A DNA stretch of 36,451 bases from Lachnospiraceae bacterium (GCA_024403235.1 JAKSSF010000024.1:1-36451); one strand, 5' to 3'. Positions 17,878 to 26,502 are shown, numbered from the stretch's first letter. Translations and numbers: made by a program. The notes: generated from the letters alone by a model not told the origin.

Positions 17878-17904
17878 AATAAAAAAGTTTTCCTGCAGTA
17901 AGCC

Positions 17905-17933
17905 TTGACAAAAAGAAACTTATCCAGTATGAT
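17905..17933 (+). promoter_or_regulatory. Promoter of secG
   Basis: TTGACA (17905-17910), 17-base spacer and TATGAT (17928-17933). A near-consensus promoter starting about 25 bases before the secG ATG. It is probably also the main source of rnr, smpB and some ssrA transcript by read-through. Confidence 0.88.
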
Positions 17934-17964
17934 TTCATTTGTATGACTAAGGAGGTCGTTAGGG

Positions 17965-18204
17965 ATGGAAGCATTACGAATTGTATTAACAATTGTATTT
18001 ATATTGATTAGTATTGCATTAACCGTTTTGGTATTGATGCAGGAAGGCAAGGCTGCTGGGCTTGGAGCTATCAGTGGAGCTGCTGAAACCTATTGGGGTA
18101 AGAATAAAGGTCGTTCTATGGAAGGTACTTTAGTAAAAGTTACAAAGTTTCTTGCTGTAGGCTTTATTGTACTTGCAATTATCCTAAATATCAGCAGATT
18201 CTAA
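17965..18204 (+). CDS. secG: Preprotein translocase subunit SecG
   Basis: Small accessory subunit of the SecYEG membrane channel. The 79-residue protein has the expected two-helix plan: helix 1 at about residues 4-26, the conserved loop LMQEGKAAGLGAISGAAETYWGK shortened here to its key residues Q-E-G and G-A-I-S-G, and helix 2 at about residues 56-76, ending NISRF. The start has TAAGGAGGT at ideal distance. It lies in the usual Firmicutes position before rnr and smpB and has its own promoter and a downstream hairpin terminator. Confidence 0.95.
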   Translation: MEALRIVLTIVFILISIALTVLVLMQEGKAAGLGAISGAAETYWGKNKGRSMEGTLVKVTKFLAVGFIVLAIILNISRF

Positions 18205-18218
18205 GAAGAAAGAAGTGG

Positions 18219-18252
18219 AAAGCATTCTTGTGAAAGCAAGAGTGCTTTTTTT
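18219..18252 (+). terminator. Terminator-like hairpin after secG
   Basis: 12-bp stem with one G-T pair (AAAGCATTCTTG, 18219-18230, with 18237-18248), 6-base loop, then a run of T. Since no promoter is visible before rnr, read-through seems to be needed. Confidence 0.85.
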
Positions 18253-18377
18253 GTTGCAATAGCCTATCAAACACCATCGTGCTTGCACGAAATGGTATTT
18301 GATGGGCGTAAGAACACCGAACATTTATGTGAGGTGTTCGATTGCAACGCCGAGTAGGAGGGTTTCCCTCCTGCTCG
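18253..18377 (+). ncRNA. Highly structured RNA-like element in the rnr leader
   Basis: Nearly every base can be placed in a helix. P1: GTTGCAAT (18253-18260) pairs with ATTGCAAC (18341-18348). Inside it, P2 is a long hairpin (18262-18276 with 18293-18307, one C-A mismatch, topped by TCGTG/CACGA with a CTTG loop), and P3 is GAACACC (18312-18318) with GGTGTTC (18333-18339), containing a tandem G-A internal loop. Directly after P1 comes P4, 12 bp with one G-T pair (18351-18362 with 18366-18377, loop TTT). It is visibly richer in G and C than nearby intergenic DNA, starts where the secG terminator ends, and stops 12 bases before the rnr ribosome-binding site. It is either a regulatory leader of rnr or a dispersed palindromic repeat. 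I do not recognise it as a known RNA family. Confidence 0.6.
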
Positions 18378-18400
18378 ATCAGTAAGTATGGAGTTGAGGC

Positions 18401-20554
18401 ATGGATAAGCAATGGGAAACCAGAAAAAATAATATTGTAGCATTTATGCAGCATGAGCTGTATGTTCCCATGAAGGAAAAAGAACTGGCCATTATGCTGC
18501 AGGTGGAAAAAGAGGATAGAGAAGCCTTTAAGCAGGCGCTGGAAGAACTTTGTGCAAGCCACAAAATCCAGGTCAGCAAACGGGGAAAGTATATGCTCTT
18601 TGATGAAAAAAGTACCTGGGGAAAGTCTGCTTTGCTAGGTACCTTCATCAGCAATGCCAGCGGCTTTGGCTGTGAGGAAGTGGATGGACAGGAAGAGGAT
18701 ATTTTTATCCCCAGAGAATATACCAATACGGCTTTTCATTTGGATACGGTAGAGGTGGCAATACTACCATCTAAAGGTGGGAAACGCAAAGAAGGTCAGA
18801 TTGTTCGGGTGCTGGAACGAAGCAGCAATGCTATTGTTGGGATTTATCAGAAAAGTCGTCATTATGGCTTTGTAGTGCCGGATAATGGAAAGATTGCCAA
18901 TGATATATTTATTGCCAGTGAGCATTCCATGGGAGCAGTAGATGGACACAAGGTAGTTGTGGAACTGATTTCCTATGGTAGTAAAAGCAAAAATCCGGAG
19001 GGAAAAGTGGTAGAAATTTTAGGCCATATCAATGATCCCGGAGTAGATATTTTATCTATCGTAAAAGGCTACGATATTCCCAATGAATTTCCGGAAAAAG
19101 TGTTACATCAGGCCGCTAGAATGCCGGAGGAAATTTCAGAAGCAGATAGAGAAGGCAGAAGTGACCTGCGGGATGTAGTGATGGTTACCATTGACGGAGA
19201 AGATGCCAAGGATTTGGATGATGCTGTTAGTGTATCTTTTGAAAATGGACTCTATCATTTGGGCGTGCATATTGCAGATGTAACCAATTATGTACAGGAA
19301 GGCTCTGCATTAGATCGAGAAGCCTTAAAACGAGGTACCAGCGTGTATTTAGTGGACCGTGTTATACCTATGTTGCCCCATAGATTAAGTAATGGGATTT
19401 GCTCTTTAAATGCAGGAGTAGATCGCCTAGCTTTATCCTGTCTTATGACAATAAATGACAAGGGAGATGTAGTAGATTACAAGATAGAAGAAACAGTCAT
19501 TTGCGTCAACAAAAGAATGTCTTATACTTCTGTAAAGAAGATTTTGGAGGATAAAGATCTGGAAGAAATGGAAAAATATCAGGACTTGGTTCCTATGTTT
19601 TTGCAAATGCAGGAGCTGTCTGGCATTTTACGAAAGAAGCGTCAAAAAAGAGGCTCCATTGATTTTGATTTCCCGGAATCTAAAATTGTTTTAGATGAAA
19701 AGGGACATCCTACAGAGATTAAACCTTATGATAGAAATGTGGCTACCAAAATTATAGAGGATTTTATGTTGATGGCAAATGAAACCATTGCCCAGCATTT
19801 TTATTGGTTAGAGATGCCTTTTGTGTATCGTTGCCATGAAAATCCTGACCCGGAGAAAATTCAAAAGTTAGCCAGTTTTATTTATAACTTTGGGTATTCC
19901 TTAAAGGTCAATAAAGAAGAAGTACATCCCAAAGAAATTCAGAAGCTTTTAGGAAAAGTTTCTGATACGCCGGAAGAAGGCTTGATTTCCAGATTGGCCC
20001 TTCGCAGCATGAAGCAGGCAAAGTATACAGTAGAGAATACCGGTCATTTTGGTTTGGCCTGCGAATATTACTGTCACTTTACTTCTCCCATTCGTCGCTA
20101 TCCGGATTTGCAGATTCATCGTATTATCAAGGATTGGATTAGAGGCCGCATGAAACGGGCCAAAATGGAGCACTACGAGAGTTTCTTAGAGTCTGTAGCC
20201 AGCCAGTCTTCTAAAATGGAACGCAGGGCAGAAGAAGCAGAACGAGAAACCAATAAACTGAAAAAGGTAGAATATATGGAGGATCATATTGGAGAAACCT
20301 TTGAAGGGGTGATATCCGGTGTGACTGCCTGGGGACTCTATGTGGAACTACCCAACACGGTAGAAGGTCTGATTCATATATCCAAAATTCCAGGAGATTA
20401 TTATCTCTACGATGAGCGTTCTTATGAAATGGTAGGAAGAGACACCGGTAGAAGATATAAATTGGGGCAGACCGTCAAGATTGTAGTGGTAGATACCGAT
20501 AAAGAGTTAAGAACCATTGATTTTATGATAGAAGAAAATGGTGAGGAAGTGTAG
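18401..20554 (+). CDS. rnr: Ribonuclease R
   Basis: Processive 3'-to-5' exoribonuclease that degrades structured RNA, including mRNA left behind by tmRNA rescue. The 717-residue order is normal: N-terminal winged-helix region (about 1-65), cold-shock-type domains (about 75-215), RNB catalytic domain with [14 protein letters not shown] holding the metal-binding Asp residues (about 260-275) and [14 protein letters not shown] (about 565-580), and a C-terminal S1 domain ([20 protein letters not shown], about 629-710). It lacks the long Lys-rich tail of the E. coli enzyme. The start has GGAG seven bases upstream. The gene is preceded by a dense structured element and ends one base before smpB. Confidence 0.97.
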   Translation: MDKQWETRKNNIVAFMQHELYVPMKEKELAIMLQVEKEDREAFKQALEELCASHKIQVSKRGKYMLFDEKSTWGKSALLGTFISNASGFGCEEVDGQEEDIFIPREYTNTAFHLDTVEVAILPSKGGKRKEGQIVRVLERSSNAIVGIYQKSRHYGFVVPDNGKIANDIFIASEHSMGAVDGHKVVVELISYGSKSKNPEGKVVEILGHINDPGVDILSIVKGYDIPNEFPEKVLHQAARMPEEISEADREGRSDLRDVVMVTIDGEDAKDLDDAVSVSFENGLYHLGVHIADVTNYVQEGSALDREALKRGTSVYLVDRVIPMLPHRLSNGICSLNAGVDRLALSCLMTINDKGDVVDYKIEETVICVNKRMSYTSVKKILEDKDLEEMEKYQDLVPMFLQMQELSGILRKKRQKRGSIDFDFPESKIVLDEKGHPTEIKPYDRNVATKIIEDFMLMANETIAQHFYWLEMPFVYRCHENPDPEKIQKLASFIYNFGYSLKVNKEEVHPKEIQKLLGKVSDTPEEGLISRLALRSMKQAKYTVENTGHFGLACEYYCHFTSPIRRYPDLQIHRIIKDWIRGRMKRAKMEHYESFLESVASQSSKMERRAEEAERETNKLKKVEYMEDHIGETFEGVISGVTAWGLYVELPNTVEGLIHISKIPGDYYLYDERSYEMVGRDTGRRYKLGQTVKIVVVDTDKELRTIDFMIEENGEEV

Positions 20555-20555
20555 T

Positions 20556-21026
20556 ATGGGAACAAATAAAGAACCAATGAAATTGGTAGCGAATAATAAA
20601 AAAGCATATCATGATTATTTCGTAGATGAAAAAATAGAGGCCGGCCTTGTACTGCATGGTACGGAGGTAAAGTCCTTGCGTATGGGTAAATGCAGTATAA
20701 AAGAAGCCTTTATTCGTATCGAGAATGGAGAAATGTATGTCTATGGCATGCATATTTCTCCCTACGAAAAAGGCAATATTTTTAACAAGGATCCGTTGCG
20801 TATCAGAAAACTGTTATTGCACAAAAGCGAAATCAATAAATTGTTGGGTAAAATCAAAGAAAAGGGTGTAGCTATTGTGCCGTTACAGGTTTACTTTAAG
20901 GATGGCAGAGCCAAAATGGAAATTGGTCTTTGTCGTGGTAAAAAACTGTATGACAAACGAGATGATATTGCGAAAAAGGATCAAAAAAGAGAGGCAGAAA
21001 AGGAATTTAAGATGTCCTTCAGATAA
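20556..21026 (+). CDS. smpB: SsrA-binding protein SmpB
   Basis: Binds tmRNA and carries it to stalled ribosomes, standing in for the codon-anticodon pair. The 156-residue protein has the expected sequence blocks: [26 protein letters not shown], the [11 protein letters not shown] segment, [39 protein letters not shown], and a basic C-terminal tail that enters the mRNA channel. A longer frame from 20538 exists, but ATG 20556 has GTGAGGAAG upstream and begins one base after the rnr stop, so the two are translationally linked. Its RNA partner ssrA follows about 100 bases later. Confidence 0.97.
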   Translation: MGTNKEPMKLVANNKKAYHDYFVDEKIEAGLVLHGTEVKSLRMGKCSIKEAFIRIENGEMYVYGMHISPYEKGNIFNKDPLRIRKLLLHKSEINKLLGKIKEKGVAIVPLQVYFKDGRAKMEIGLCRGKKLYDKRDDIAKKDQKREAEKEFKMSFR

Positions 21027-21037
21027 ATAGAGGAGAA

Positions 21038-21057
21038 GGTAGTTATTTTAAACTACC
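21038..21057 (+). terminator. Weak hairpin after smpB
   Basis: GGTAGTT (21038-21044) pairs exactly with AACTACC (21051-21057) around a 6-base loop, but only a poor T stretch (GGTTTATTT) follows. A weak terminator or processing site at best. Confidence 0.35.
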
Positions 21058-21086
21058 GGTTTATTTCCAAAGCTGTTTTCACCTTG

Positions 21087-21121
21087 TATAATACAGAATT
21101 AGAGAGTATACTCTATATAAT
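21087..21121 (+). promoter_or_regulatory. Promoter region of ssrA with two -10 boxes
   Basis: Two perfect TATAAT boxes, at 21087-21092 and 21116-21121. The second ends seven bases before the GGG that begins the mature tmRNA, so it would start transcription at or next to the mature 5' end. No good -35 sequence is seen for either. Confidence 0.55.
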
Positions 21122-21128
21122 TGAATAA

Positions 21129-21468
21129 GGGCTAGTCAAGGTTTCGACGGGGTTTTTGAAGCTGGAGAAGCAAGCCGGTGCGAACCGTTAATCGCAAAAC
21201 TAAAATTAAACGCTAACGAAAATTTAGCTTACGCTGCCTAATTTGGCAGTAGTCTGACCTAGAGCACCTACACTTTAGGACCCAGGCTTCGACTATGTAG
21301 GAAACGACACATACTAAGCTTTGCGTATGTGGGCGTATGATGAAGCTACTGAATGCACTAGGGTGTCAGTGACCTGGTGCAGGAGGGAATGTCAATCTGC
21401 TGACTAAGCTTGTAGAAGTACAGGGGATGGGATTTCGGACGCGGGTTCGACTCCCGCCTAGTCCAGCC
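21129..21468 (+). ncRNA. ssrA: Transfer-messenger RNA
   Basis: Standard one-piece tmRNA. The 5' end GGGCTAG (21129-21135) pairs with CTAGTCC (21458-21464) as the acceptor stem, and GCGGG-TTCGACT-CCCGC forms the T arm. GGTTTCGACGG near the 5' end is typical. The tag frame begins at the resume codon GCA (21194) and reads AKLKLNANENLAYAA followed by TAA (21239-21241), a 15-residue degradation tag. The discriminator A is at 21465; the genome then reads GCC, so CCA is probably added after transcription and the exact 3' end is uncertain by a few bases. It sits directly behind smpB, its protein partner. Confidence 0.97.
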
Positions 21469-21472
21469 ATTT

Positions 21473-21507
21473 AAAGAACATGTAGTATATATTACATGTT
21501 CTTTTTT
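21473..21507 (+). terminator. Terminator of ssrA
   Basis: Perfect 12-bp stem (AAAGAACATGTA, 21473-21484, with 21493-21504), 8-base loop and a T run. The following 158 bases up to the next gene hold only AT-rich sequence with no promoter I trust. Confidence 0.92.
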
Positions 21508-21665
21508 ATTGCCTACTTTTTTAAAGTTATAAAATTTCTTTTAAATGTACAGAAACCTTATGATATGGGATGAATTCTGCTAGAAAATGTGGTATTATAA
21601 CTATAACTGTGCATAACAGAGTACAAACAAAAAATTTTTCATATTATTTTATGAGGATATGCATC

Positions 21666-23411
21666 ATGAAGAAAAAAATCGTAATCACAATTTTATCTCT
21701 CGCGACCCTGTCTTTAGCTTTGACAGGTTGTAAAAAAGAAGAGGAAACTATTAATTTTGAAGAAATCCCGGCTCCTGTAGAGGAGGTTGTAGTGCCGGAA
21801 TATGAAATGCAGGATGTGACAAATCTAACAGCATCTGAAGCATATGCCAGATTACAGGCTGTGGGATTTTATAATATTGTCTGCACGGCTTATGGATCTG
21901 TGTTGGATTACTTAGATGGATATGTGGTTTACCAACAAAGAGAAGAAGCAGGATCTATGGTAAAACAGGATGCTTCTATTGAACTGATTTGCTTAACAGA
22001 AGGAGAATATTTATCAGAGACTTTGGTGGGAAAAACCTTACAGGAAGTAGAAATTACCTTAATGGATTTTGGCTATCAGGCAGATTACATAGATGCTTTA
22101 ACAGAAGAATATATAGAAGAAGATTTGGAAGAGTGGACAGTAGAAGAAAAGGCAGATTGGAAGGTAAAATCTCTGGAAGTGCTTCCTGATGAAGATAGAT
22201 TTGTAGAGATTGTTTTAAGTTATGCAGGAGAGATTACCATGCCTGATGTAAAAGGGAAAACCGTAAAGCAGGCCTTGGAAATCTTGGAAGAAGCCGGCTT
22301 TAGCAATGTGAAAACAGTCGCAAAGAAGGGGGAAGAAATTGAAGATCCTGCGAAATGGAAAGTAGTTTCTCAATCTGTAGCTGCGGAAGAGATGATTGAG
22401 GCAGATTCTTTGATTAAATTGTCCTGCAGTAATGGTTCTGATAGTAGTTCCGGTAGCACAAATAAAACCGATAGTAGTGCCGCCAATAAAACCAATAGTG
22501 GTACTACCAATAAAACCAACAGTGGAACCAATAGTACCGGTAATACAAATAGCAATACTACCAATAAGACAGATGCAACCAATACCAGCGGCTTGACAGC
22601 AGAGGAAAAGAAAAAGGCAGAGGAACTGGAAAAGACTTTCCAGGTAGGGTATGCACAAAAGGCAGTGGTTGTTGCTATGACAAACTTATTTGCTGGTGAT
22701 GTGTACGGCTCTGATGGAAAAACTTTTGATACAAATAAGTTCCACAATTTTGCTTATTTAGGGGAGTATTATCAACAGATTTTGAATTTAGGTACCTGGA
22801 AAGCAAAGGATACCAAGACCTGGCGCGTAACCGGTATGAGTTTATTGCAGCTGGATTATGGTAAAACTACTACCATTTCCTGCGATGTAACTTCTGATGG
22901 AACAAACTATAGTTTATCCAATGTAACCATTATGTCCGGAAAACAAAGTTATTTGGATACTACAGGTAACAGTAATCTTAGCCTGTTAACCTATGATACT
23001 GCCAATGGGAACCCATTTTTAAGTGTTAGTGGGGCCTTGGTAAAGGATGACAGAAAGGCTACAGAAGAACAGAATAGAGTAAATGCCGGTAGTGAATACA
23101 GTAATTGGGTTAGTAGCCAGTTTGACGGCAAGGGTGCAAATATTTATTTGGAAAATTTGATTAAAAACCAGCTTTATGATGCAGACTCTTATCAGCATCT
23201 GAAAACAGAATTTATTGAAGTCAATGATGAAAACAGAAAAGCTTATGTTGCCAATCTGGTAAAAGAGAAAAACTCTTCCGTAACAGTAGAAATCGGTGAT
23301 TTATATTTAATTACAGAATATAATGCGAAGGATACGGAAGGAAATACCGTAAAAATGACCGAATACGGCTTGTCAAAATATAAGACCAAAACATTGTATT
23401 ATTTTGACTAA
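21666..23411 (+). CDS. PASTA-repeat lipoprotein with Asn/Thr/Ser-rich linker
   Basis: Predicted surface lipoprotein of 581 residues. The signal peptide ends in the lipobox SLALTGC (Cys22). Three PASTA-like modules follow (roughly residues 45-115, 116-190 and 191-260); the third is clearest, with MPDVKGKTVKQALEILEEAGF. A low-complexity linker of Asn, Lys, Thr and Ser built on a K-T-N/D-S unit (about 262-315) leads to a C-terminal domain of about 260 residues that I cannot assign. There is no kinase or penicillin-binding domain, so it is a free PASTA protein; PASTA modules in other proteins bind muropeptides or beta-lactams. The start is at 21666, with GAGG upstream, because the signal peptide begins there; the frame is open from 21570. 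Confidence 0.85.
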   Translation: MKKKIVITILSLATLSLALTGCKKEEETINFEEIPAPVEEVVVPEYEMQDVTNLTASEAYARLQAVGFYNIVCTAYGSVLDYLDGYVVYQQREEAGSMVKQDASIELICLTEGEYLSETLVGKTLQEVEITLMDFGYQADYIDALTEEYIEEDLEEWTVEEKADWKVKSLEVLPDEDRFVEIVLSYAGEITMPDVKGKTVKQALEILEEAGFSNVKTVAKKGEEIEDPAKWKVVSQSVAAEEMIEADSLIKLSCSNGSDSSSGSTNKTDSSAANKTNSGTTNKTNSGTNSTGNTNSNTTNKTDATNTSGLTAEEKKKAEELEKTFQVGYAQKAVVVAMTNLFAGDVYGSDGKTFDTNKFHNFAYLGEYYQQILNLGTWKAKDTKTWRVTGMSLLQLDYGKTTTISCDVTSDGTNYSLSNVTIMSGKQSYLDTTGNSNLSLLTYDTANGNPFLSVSGALVKDDRKATEEQNRVNAGSEYSNWVSSQFDGKGANIYLENLIKNQLYDADSYQHLKTEFIEVNDENRKAYVANLVKEKNSSVTVEIGDLYLITEYNAKDTEGNTVKMTEYGLSKYKTKTLYYFD

Positions 23412-23435
23412 AGGTAAGAAATAAAGGGATTTAAC

Positions 23436-23993
23436 ATGGCAAACGAAAATTTATTATTGGCAGGTGGGTATATCTTTGGCTCTTTGGAGGATGCAGAGCT
23501 TGCCAGAGGAGAACAAAAAACTATTGCTTTTTTGGAAAAGAAGATTCCCTATGATGATGTGGAAACTACCTTAAAGATTTATCATAAGGCGTTGGGAGAA
23601 CGGCTATTCAAAACGCCTGTGGGATACGAGTATCTGAAATCCATGCAGCAACAATTGATAGAAAGAGGCATGGATCCTACCAGAATTAATCCTATTCCGA
23701 TTTTTCAGGTGTATTCGCAGAAAGAGGACGAAGTAGTACCCAGAAGAGAGCCACTGCCTGATAAAAAAGCGGAATTAAAAAGGACAAGGACTGTTTTGCG
23801 AACATCGATTTTGTTTAATGTGGCACTTTTATTTTTGGTCATTGCTATGTTTGTGATAACCTTGCGAAGCGATACTCCCAATATGATCAATTACCGTTCT
23901 GCTATTGAAAATGAGTACTCTTCTTGGGAACAGGAATTACAGGAACGGGAAAAAATTGTGAAAGAAAAAGAATTGGAACTTTTACAGCAGTAA
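23436..23993 (+). CDS. Small single-pass membrane protein of unknown function
   Basis: Not recognised. The 185-residue protein has a predicted cytoplasmic N-terminal part (about 1-120) with no signal peptide, one membrane helix at about residues 124-143, and a short charged segment outside or at the membrane (155-184) that should form a coiled coil (SWEQELQEREKIVKEKELEL). The start follows AAAGGG at good distance. It lies 24 bases after the PASTA lipoprotein gene and 39 bases before the response regulator start, so all three may share a transcript; a link to envelope sensing is only suggested by this context. Confidence 0.75.
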   Translation: MANENLLLAGGYIFGSLEDAELARGEQKTIAFLEKKIPYDDVETTLKIYHKALGERLFKTPVGYEYLKSMQQQLIERGMDPTRINPIPIFQVYSQKEDEVVPRREPLPDKKAELKRTRTVLRTSILFNVALLFLVIAMFVITLRSDTPNMINYRSAIENEYSSWEQELQEREKIVKEKELELLQQ

Positions 23994-24032
23994 GAAGTAT
24001 GCATGGGCTTCCAAGACAATGAAAGGAAAGAA

Positions 24033-24707
24033 ATGGAGTCAGTTAAGATTCTTGTAGTGGACGACGAAGCCAATATGCGTCGTCTTGTGAAGGATTTTTT
24101 GAATAAAAAAGGCTATACCGTCTTAGAGGCCGCCGATGGAATGGAGGCCTTGAACGTTTTTTATAATAATAGTGATATTGCTGTGATTCTTTTGGATGTC
24201 ATGATGCCAAAATTGGATGGCTGGCAGGTTTGTAGAGAGATTCGAGAGACTTCTCAGGTGCCCATTATGATGCTAACTGCCAGAAGTGATGAGCGAGATG
24301 AACTGTTAGGGTTTGAACTTGGGGTGGATGAGTATATTACCAAGCCCTTTAGTCCTAAAATAGTCGTAGCCAGAGTAGAAGCCATTTTGCGAAGAAGTGG
24401 ACACCAAGATAAGGAGGAAATTCTTTCTTTAGATGGCATTGTGTTAAATAAGTCTGCTCACATGGTTACTGTGGACGAAAAGGAAATCGAATTAAGCTAT
24501 AAAGAATTTGAACTATTGGCATATTTTTTGGAAAACAAAGGAATTGCCTTATCCAGAGAAAAGATTTTGAATGGTGTCTGGAATTATGACTACTTTGGAG
24601 ACGAAAGAACAGTAGACACCCATGTAAAAAAACTACGAAGTAAGTTAGGCAGCAAAGGCGAACTGATTAAAACTGTCTGGGGATTAGGGTATCGTCTGGA
24701 AGGCTAA
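24033..24707 (+). CDS. OmpR/PhoB-family response regulator
   Basis: Two-component response regulator of 224 residues. The receiver domain (1-115) has the acidic pair D10 D11, phospho-acceptor D55 in LLDVMMPKLDGW, the Thr switch in MMLTARSD and the conserved Lys in YITKPFSP. The C-terminal winged helix (about 128-223) has LSYKEFELLAYFLENKG, RTVDTHVKKLRSKLG and the wing IKTVWGLGYRLEG, as in OmpR/PhoB. Start set at 24033, which has AAAGGA five bases upstream, rather than 24003. No histidine kinase gene is adjacent; the only kinase in the window starts at 33981. It follows the small membrane protein gene and precedes sufC. Confidence 0.95.
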   Translation: MESVKILVVDDEANMRRLVKDFLNKKGYTVLEAADGMEALNVFYNNSDIAVILLDVMMPKLDGWQVCREIRETSQVPIMMLTARSDERDELLGFELGVDEYITKPFSPKIVVARVEAILRRSGHQDKEEILSLDGIVLNKSAHMVTVDEKEIELSYKEFELLAYFLENKGIALSREKILNGVWNYDYFGDERTVDTHVKKLRSKLGSKGELIKTVWGLGYRLEG

Positions 24708-24745
24708 TATTTTTATAAGCATAGCCACACAATTAGGAGGAAGTC

Positions 24746-25471
24746 ATGCTGGAATTAAAAAATGTGACCTATAAGGTGGAAGATAAAAACGGAGAAAAAA
24801 CCATTATTGATAATTTGGATTTGACCATAGAGGATGGGAAATTTGTGGTAATCACCGGGCAAAATGGTGGCGGGAAATCCACACTTGCAAGATTGATTAT
24901 GGGAATCAATCCGGTTACAAGCGGACAGATTATATATGATGGACAAGATATCACCAATTTATCTATTACAGAGAGAGCGAATTTAGGATTGAGTTTTGCT
25001 TTTCAGCAACCGGTACGATTTAAAGGTATCAAGGTTGTTGATTTGCTGAGATTAGCGGCAGGGGAACAGTTATCCGTATCTGAGGCATGCAATTATTTAT
25101 CCAATGTGGGCTTATGTGCCAGAGAATATATCCAAAGAGAGGTAAATGACTCCTTGTCCGGTGGGGAGCTTAAGCGAATTGAAATTGCTACATTGCTTGC
25201 CAGAAAAACGAAGTTCTCCATTTTTGATGAACCGGAAGCGGGGATTGATTTGTGGAGCTTTAACAATCTGATCCGTGTTTTTGAAAATATCAGAGAAACC
25301 ATTCATGGCACCATTATGATTATTTCTCATCAAGAACGTATTTTAAACATCGCAGATGAGATTATCGTCATTCGAGATGGAAAAGTAGCTAATAAAGGGC
25401 CTAAAGATATCATCCTTCCGGAGATATTGGGAACCAGCATGGCACAGAAAACTTGTGAGAAGATTAGTTAA
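24746..25471 (+). CDS. sufC: SufC-like Fe-S assembly ATPase
   Basis: ABC-type ATPase that works with a SufB/SufD scaffold in Fe-S cluster assembly. Walker A GQNGGGKST, signature LSGGELKRIEIATLL, Walker B FSIFDEPEAGIDLWSF (the Glu-Ala-Gly-Ile-Asp run is typical of SufC), and the switch His in ISHQERIL. Length 241 is normal. An AGGAGG site lies just before the ATG. It is followed 67 bases later by a short SufB/D-like gene, with no sufS or sufU around. This two-gene arrangement resembles the minimal system called SmsCB in the literature I recall. Confidence 0.93.
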   Translation: MLELKNVTYKVEDKNGEKTIIDNLDLTIEDGKFVVITGQNGGGKSTLARLIMGINPVTSGQIIYDGQDITNLSITERANLGLSFAFQQPVRFKGIKVVDLLRLAAGEQLSVSEACNYLSNVGLCAREYIQREVNDSLSGGELKRIEIATLLARKTKFSIFDEPEAGIDLWSFNNLIRVFENIRETIHGTIMIISHQERILNIADEIIVIRDGKVANKGPKDIILPEILGTSMAQKTCEKIS

Positions 25472-25538
25472 GGATATCTCATCGTGGATTTTATAAAACA
25501 ATTATTGATAGATTAAAAACAGAAAGTGTAGAGAAAAG

Positions 25539-26459
25539 ATGTTAGACGAGATTCAAAAAAATCTGCTGGAAGAAGTAGCGAATATACATACTGTGCCGCA
25601 AGGGGCTTATAATATTCGTGCCAATGGGACTTTGGATAGCAGAAATACAACTGCAAATATTGATATTGTATCCAAAGAAGATGGATCGGGTATTGATATA
25701 AAAATTAAGGACGGAACCAAGAAAGAAAGTGTGCATATTCCGGTAGTATTAAGCCAAAGTGGCTTAAAGGAAATGGTCTATAATGATTTCTTTGTGGGGG
25801 AGGATTGTGATGTAACCATTGTCGCAGGTTGCGGTATTCACAATTCCGGTGCGAAAGATTCTGAACACGACGGAATCCATCGTTTCTTTGTAGGGAAGAA
25901 TTCTAAGGTAAAATACATCGAAAAGCATTATGGTGCGGGAGACGGTGCAGGAAAGCGTATTTTAAATCCTGTTACGGAAGTGTATCAAAAAGAAAACAGT
26001 TATGTAGAAATGGAAATGGTGCAAATCAAGGGTGTAGATTCTACCGAAAGAGTGACCAAAGCAGAGGTAGAAAAAGGGGCGACTTTAATTGTCAGAGAAC
26101 GCCTTATGACCCATGGAGAGCAGAAGGCTGTCAGTGTATATGAGGTGAATCTGAATGGAGAAAATTCTAGCACAGATGTTGTCAGCAGATCTGTTGCGAA
26201 AGACAATTCTGAACAGATTTTTGAGGCCAGCATTGTAGGAAATACGATTTGCCATGGACATGCAGAATGTGATGCTATCATTATGGATAAGGCTCATGTA
26301 GTTGCAGTACCGAAACTAGACGCCAAGGATGTGGATGCTGCCTTGATTCATGAGGCTGCCATTGGAAAAATTGCGGGAGATCAATTGATCAAATTGATGA
26401 CCTTAGGCCTTACAGAAGAAGAGGCGGAAGAGCAGATTGTAAATGGCTTTTTGAAGTAA
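25539..26459 (+). CDS. Short SufB/SufD-family scaffold (SmsB-like)
   Basis: SufBD-family protein of only 306 residues; full SufB and SufD are usually above 400. The beta-helix core carries DCDVTIVAGCGIHNSG, HRFFVGKNSKVKYIEKHYG and ICHGHAECDAIIMDKAHVVAVP, and near the C terminus LIHEAAIGKI, with a His (about residue 271) matching the SufD/SufB interface His in HGA-type motifs. Cysteines suited to cluster binding occur in VAGCG and ICHGHAEC. With the preceding SufC-like ATPase it probably forms a minimal Fe-S assembly complex. The ribosome-binding site is weak (GAGAAAAG). A single SufB/D homologue would have to form a homodimer. Confidence 0.88.
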   Translation: MLDEIQKNLLEEVANIHTVPQGAYNIRANGTLDSRNTTANIDIVSKEDGSGIDIKIKDGTKKESVHIPVVLSQSGLKEMVYNDFFVGEDCDVTIVAGCGIHNSGAKDSEHDGIHRFFVGKNSKVKYIEKHYGAGDGAGKRILNPVTEVYQKENSYVEMEMVQIKGVDSTERVTKAEVEKGATLIVRERLMTHGEQKAVSVYEVNLNGENSSTDVVSRSVAKDNSEQIFEASIVGNTICHGHAECDAIIMDKAHVVAVPKLDAKDVDAALIHEAAIGKIAGDQLIKLMTLGLTEEEAEEQIVNGFLK

Positions 26460-26468
26460 ATATTTAAG

Positions 26469-26496
26469 TTGCATAAATGCCAAAATGTGGTATAGT
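26469..26496 (+). promoter_or_regulatory. Promoter of the ECF S component/P1 peptidase operon
   Basis: TTGCAT (26469-26474), 16-base spacer and TATAGT (26491-26496). It starts a leader of about 265 bases before the ATG at 26769. Confidence 0.75.
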
Positions 26497-26502
26497 AACT
26501 GT

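Noticed and set aside
18388-18408. Six-codon mini-ORF (ATG GAG TTG ...) overlapping the rnr start
   Set aside because: An AGGAGG occurs upstream, but inside the P4 stem and about 26 bases away, too far to serve it; there is no evidence that it is translated.
22435-22600. Repetitive stretch that could be mistaken for a CRISPR or satellite array
   Set aside because: The repeat is a coding Asn/Lys/Thr/Ser linker with irregular unit length, in frame with the lipoprotein.
22215-22747. Antisense ORFs rich in Ile/Gly or Val/Leu opposite the PASTA lipoprotein linker
   Set aside because: They arise from the low-complexity Asn/Thr/Ser codons on the plus strand and have no start signals.
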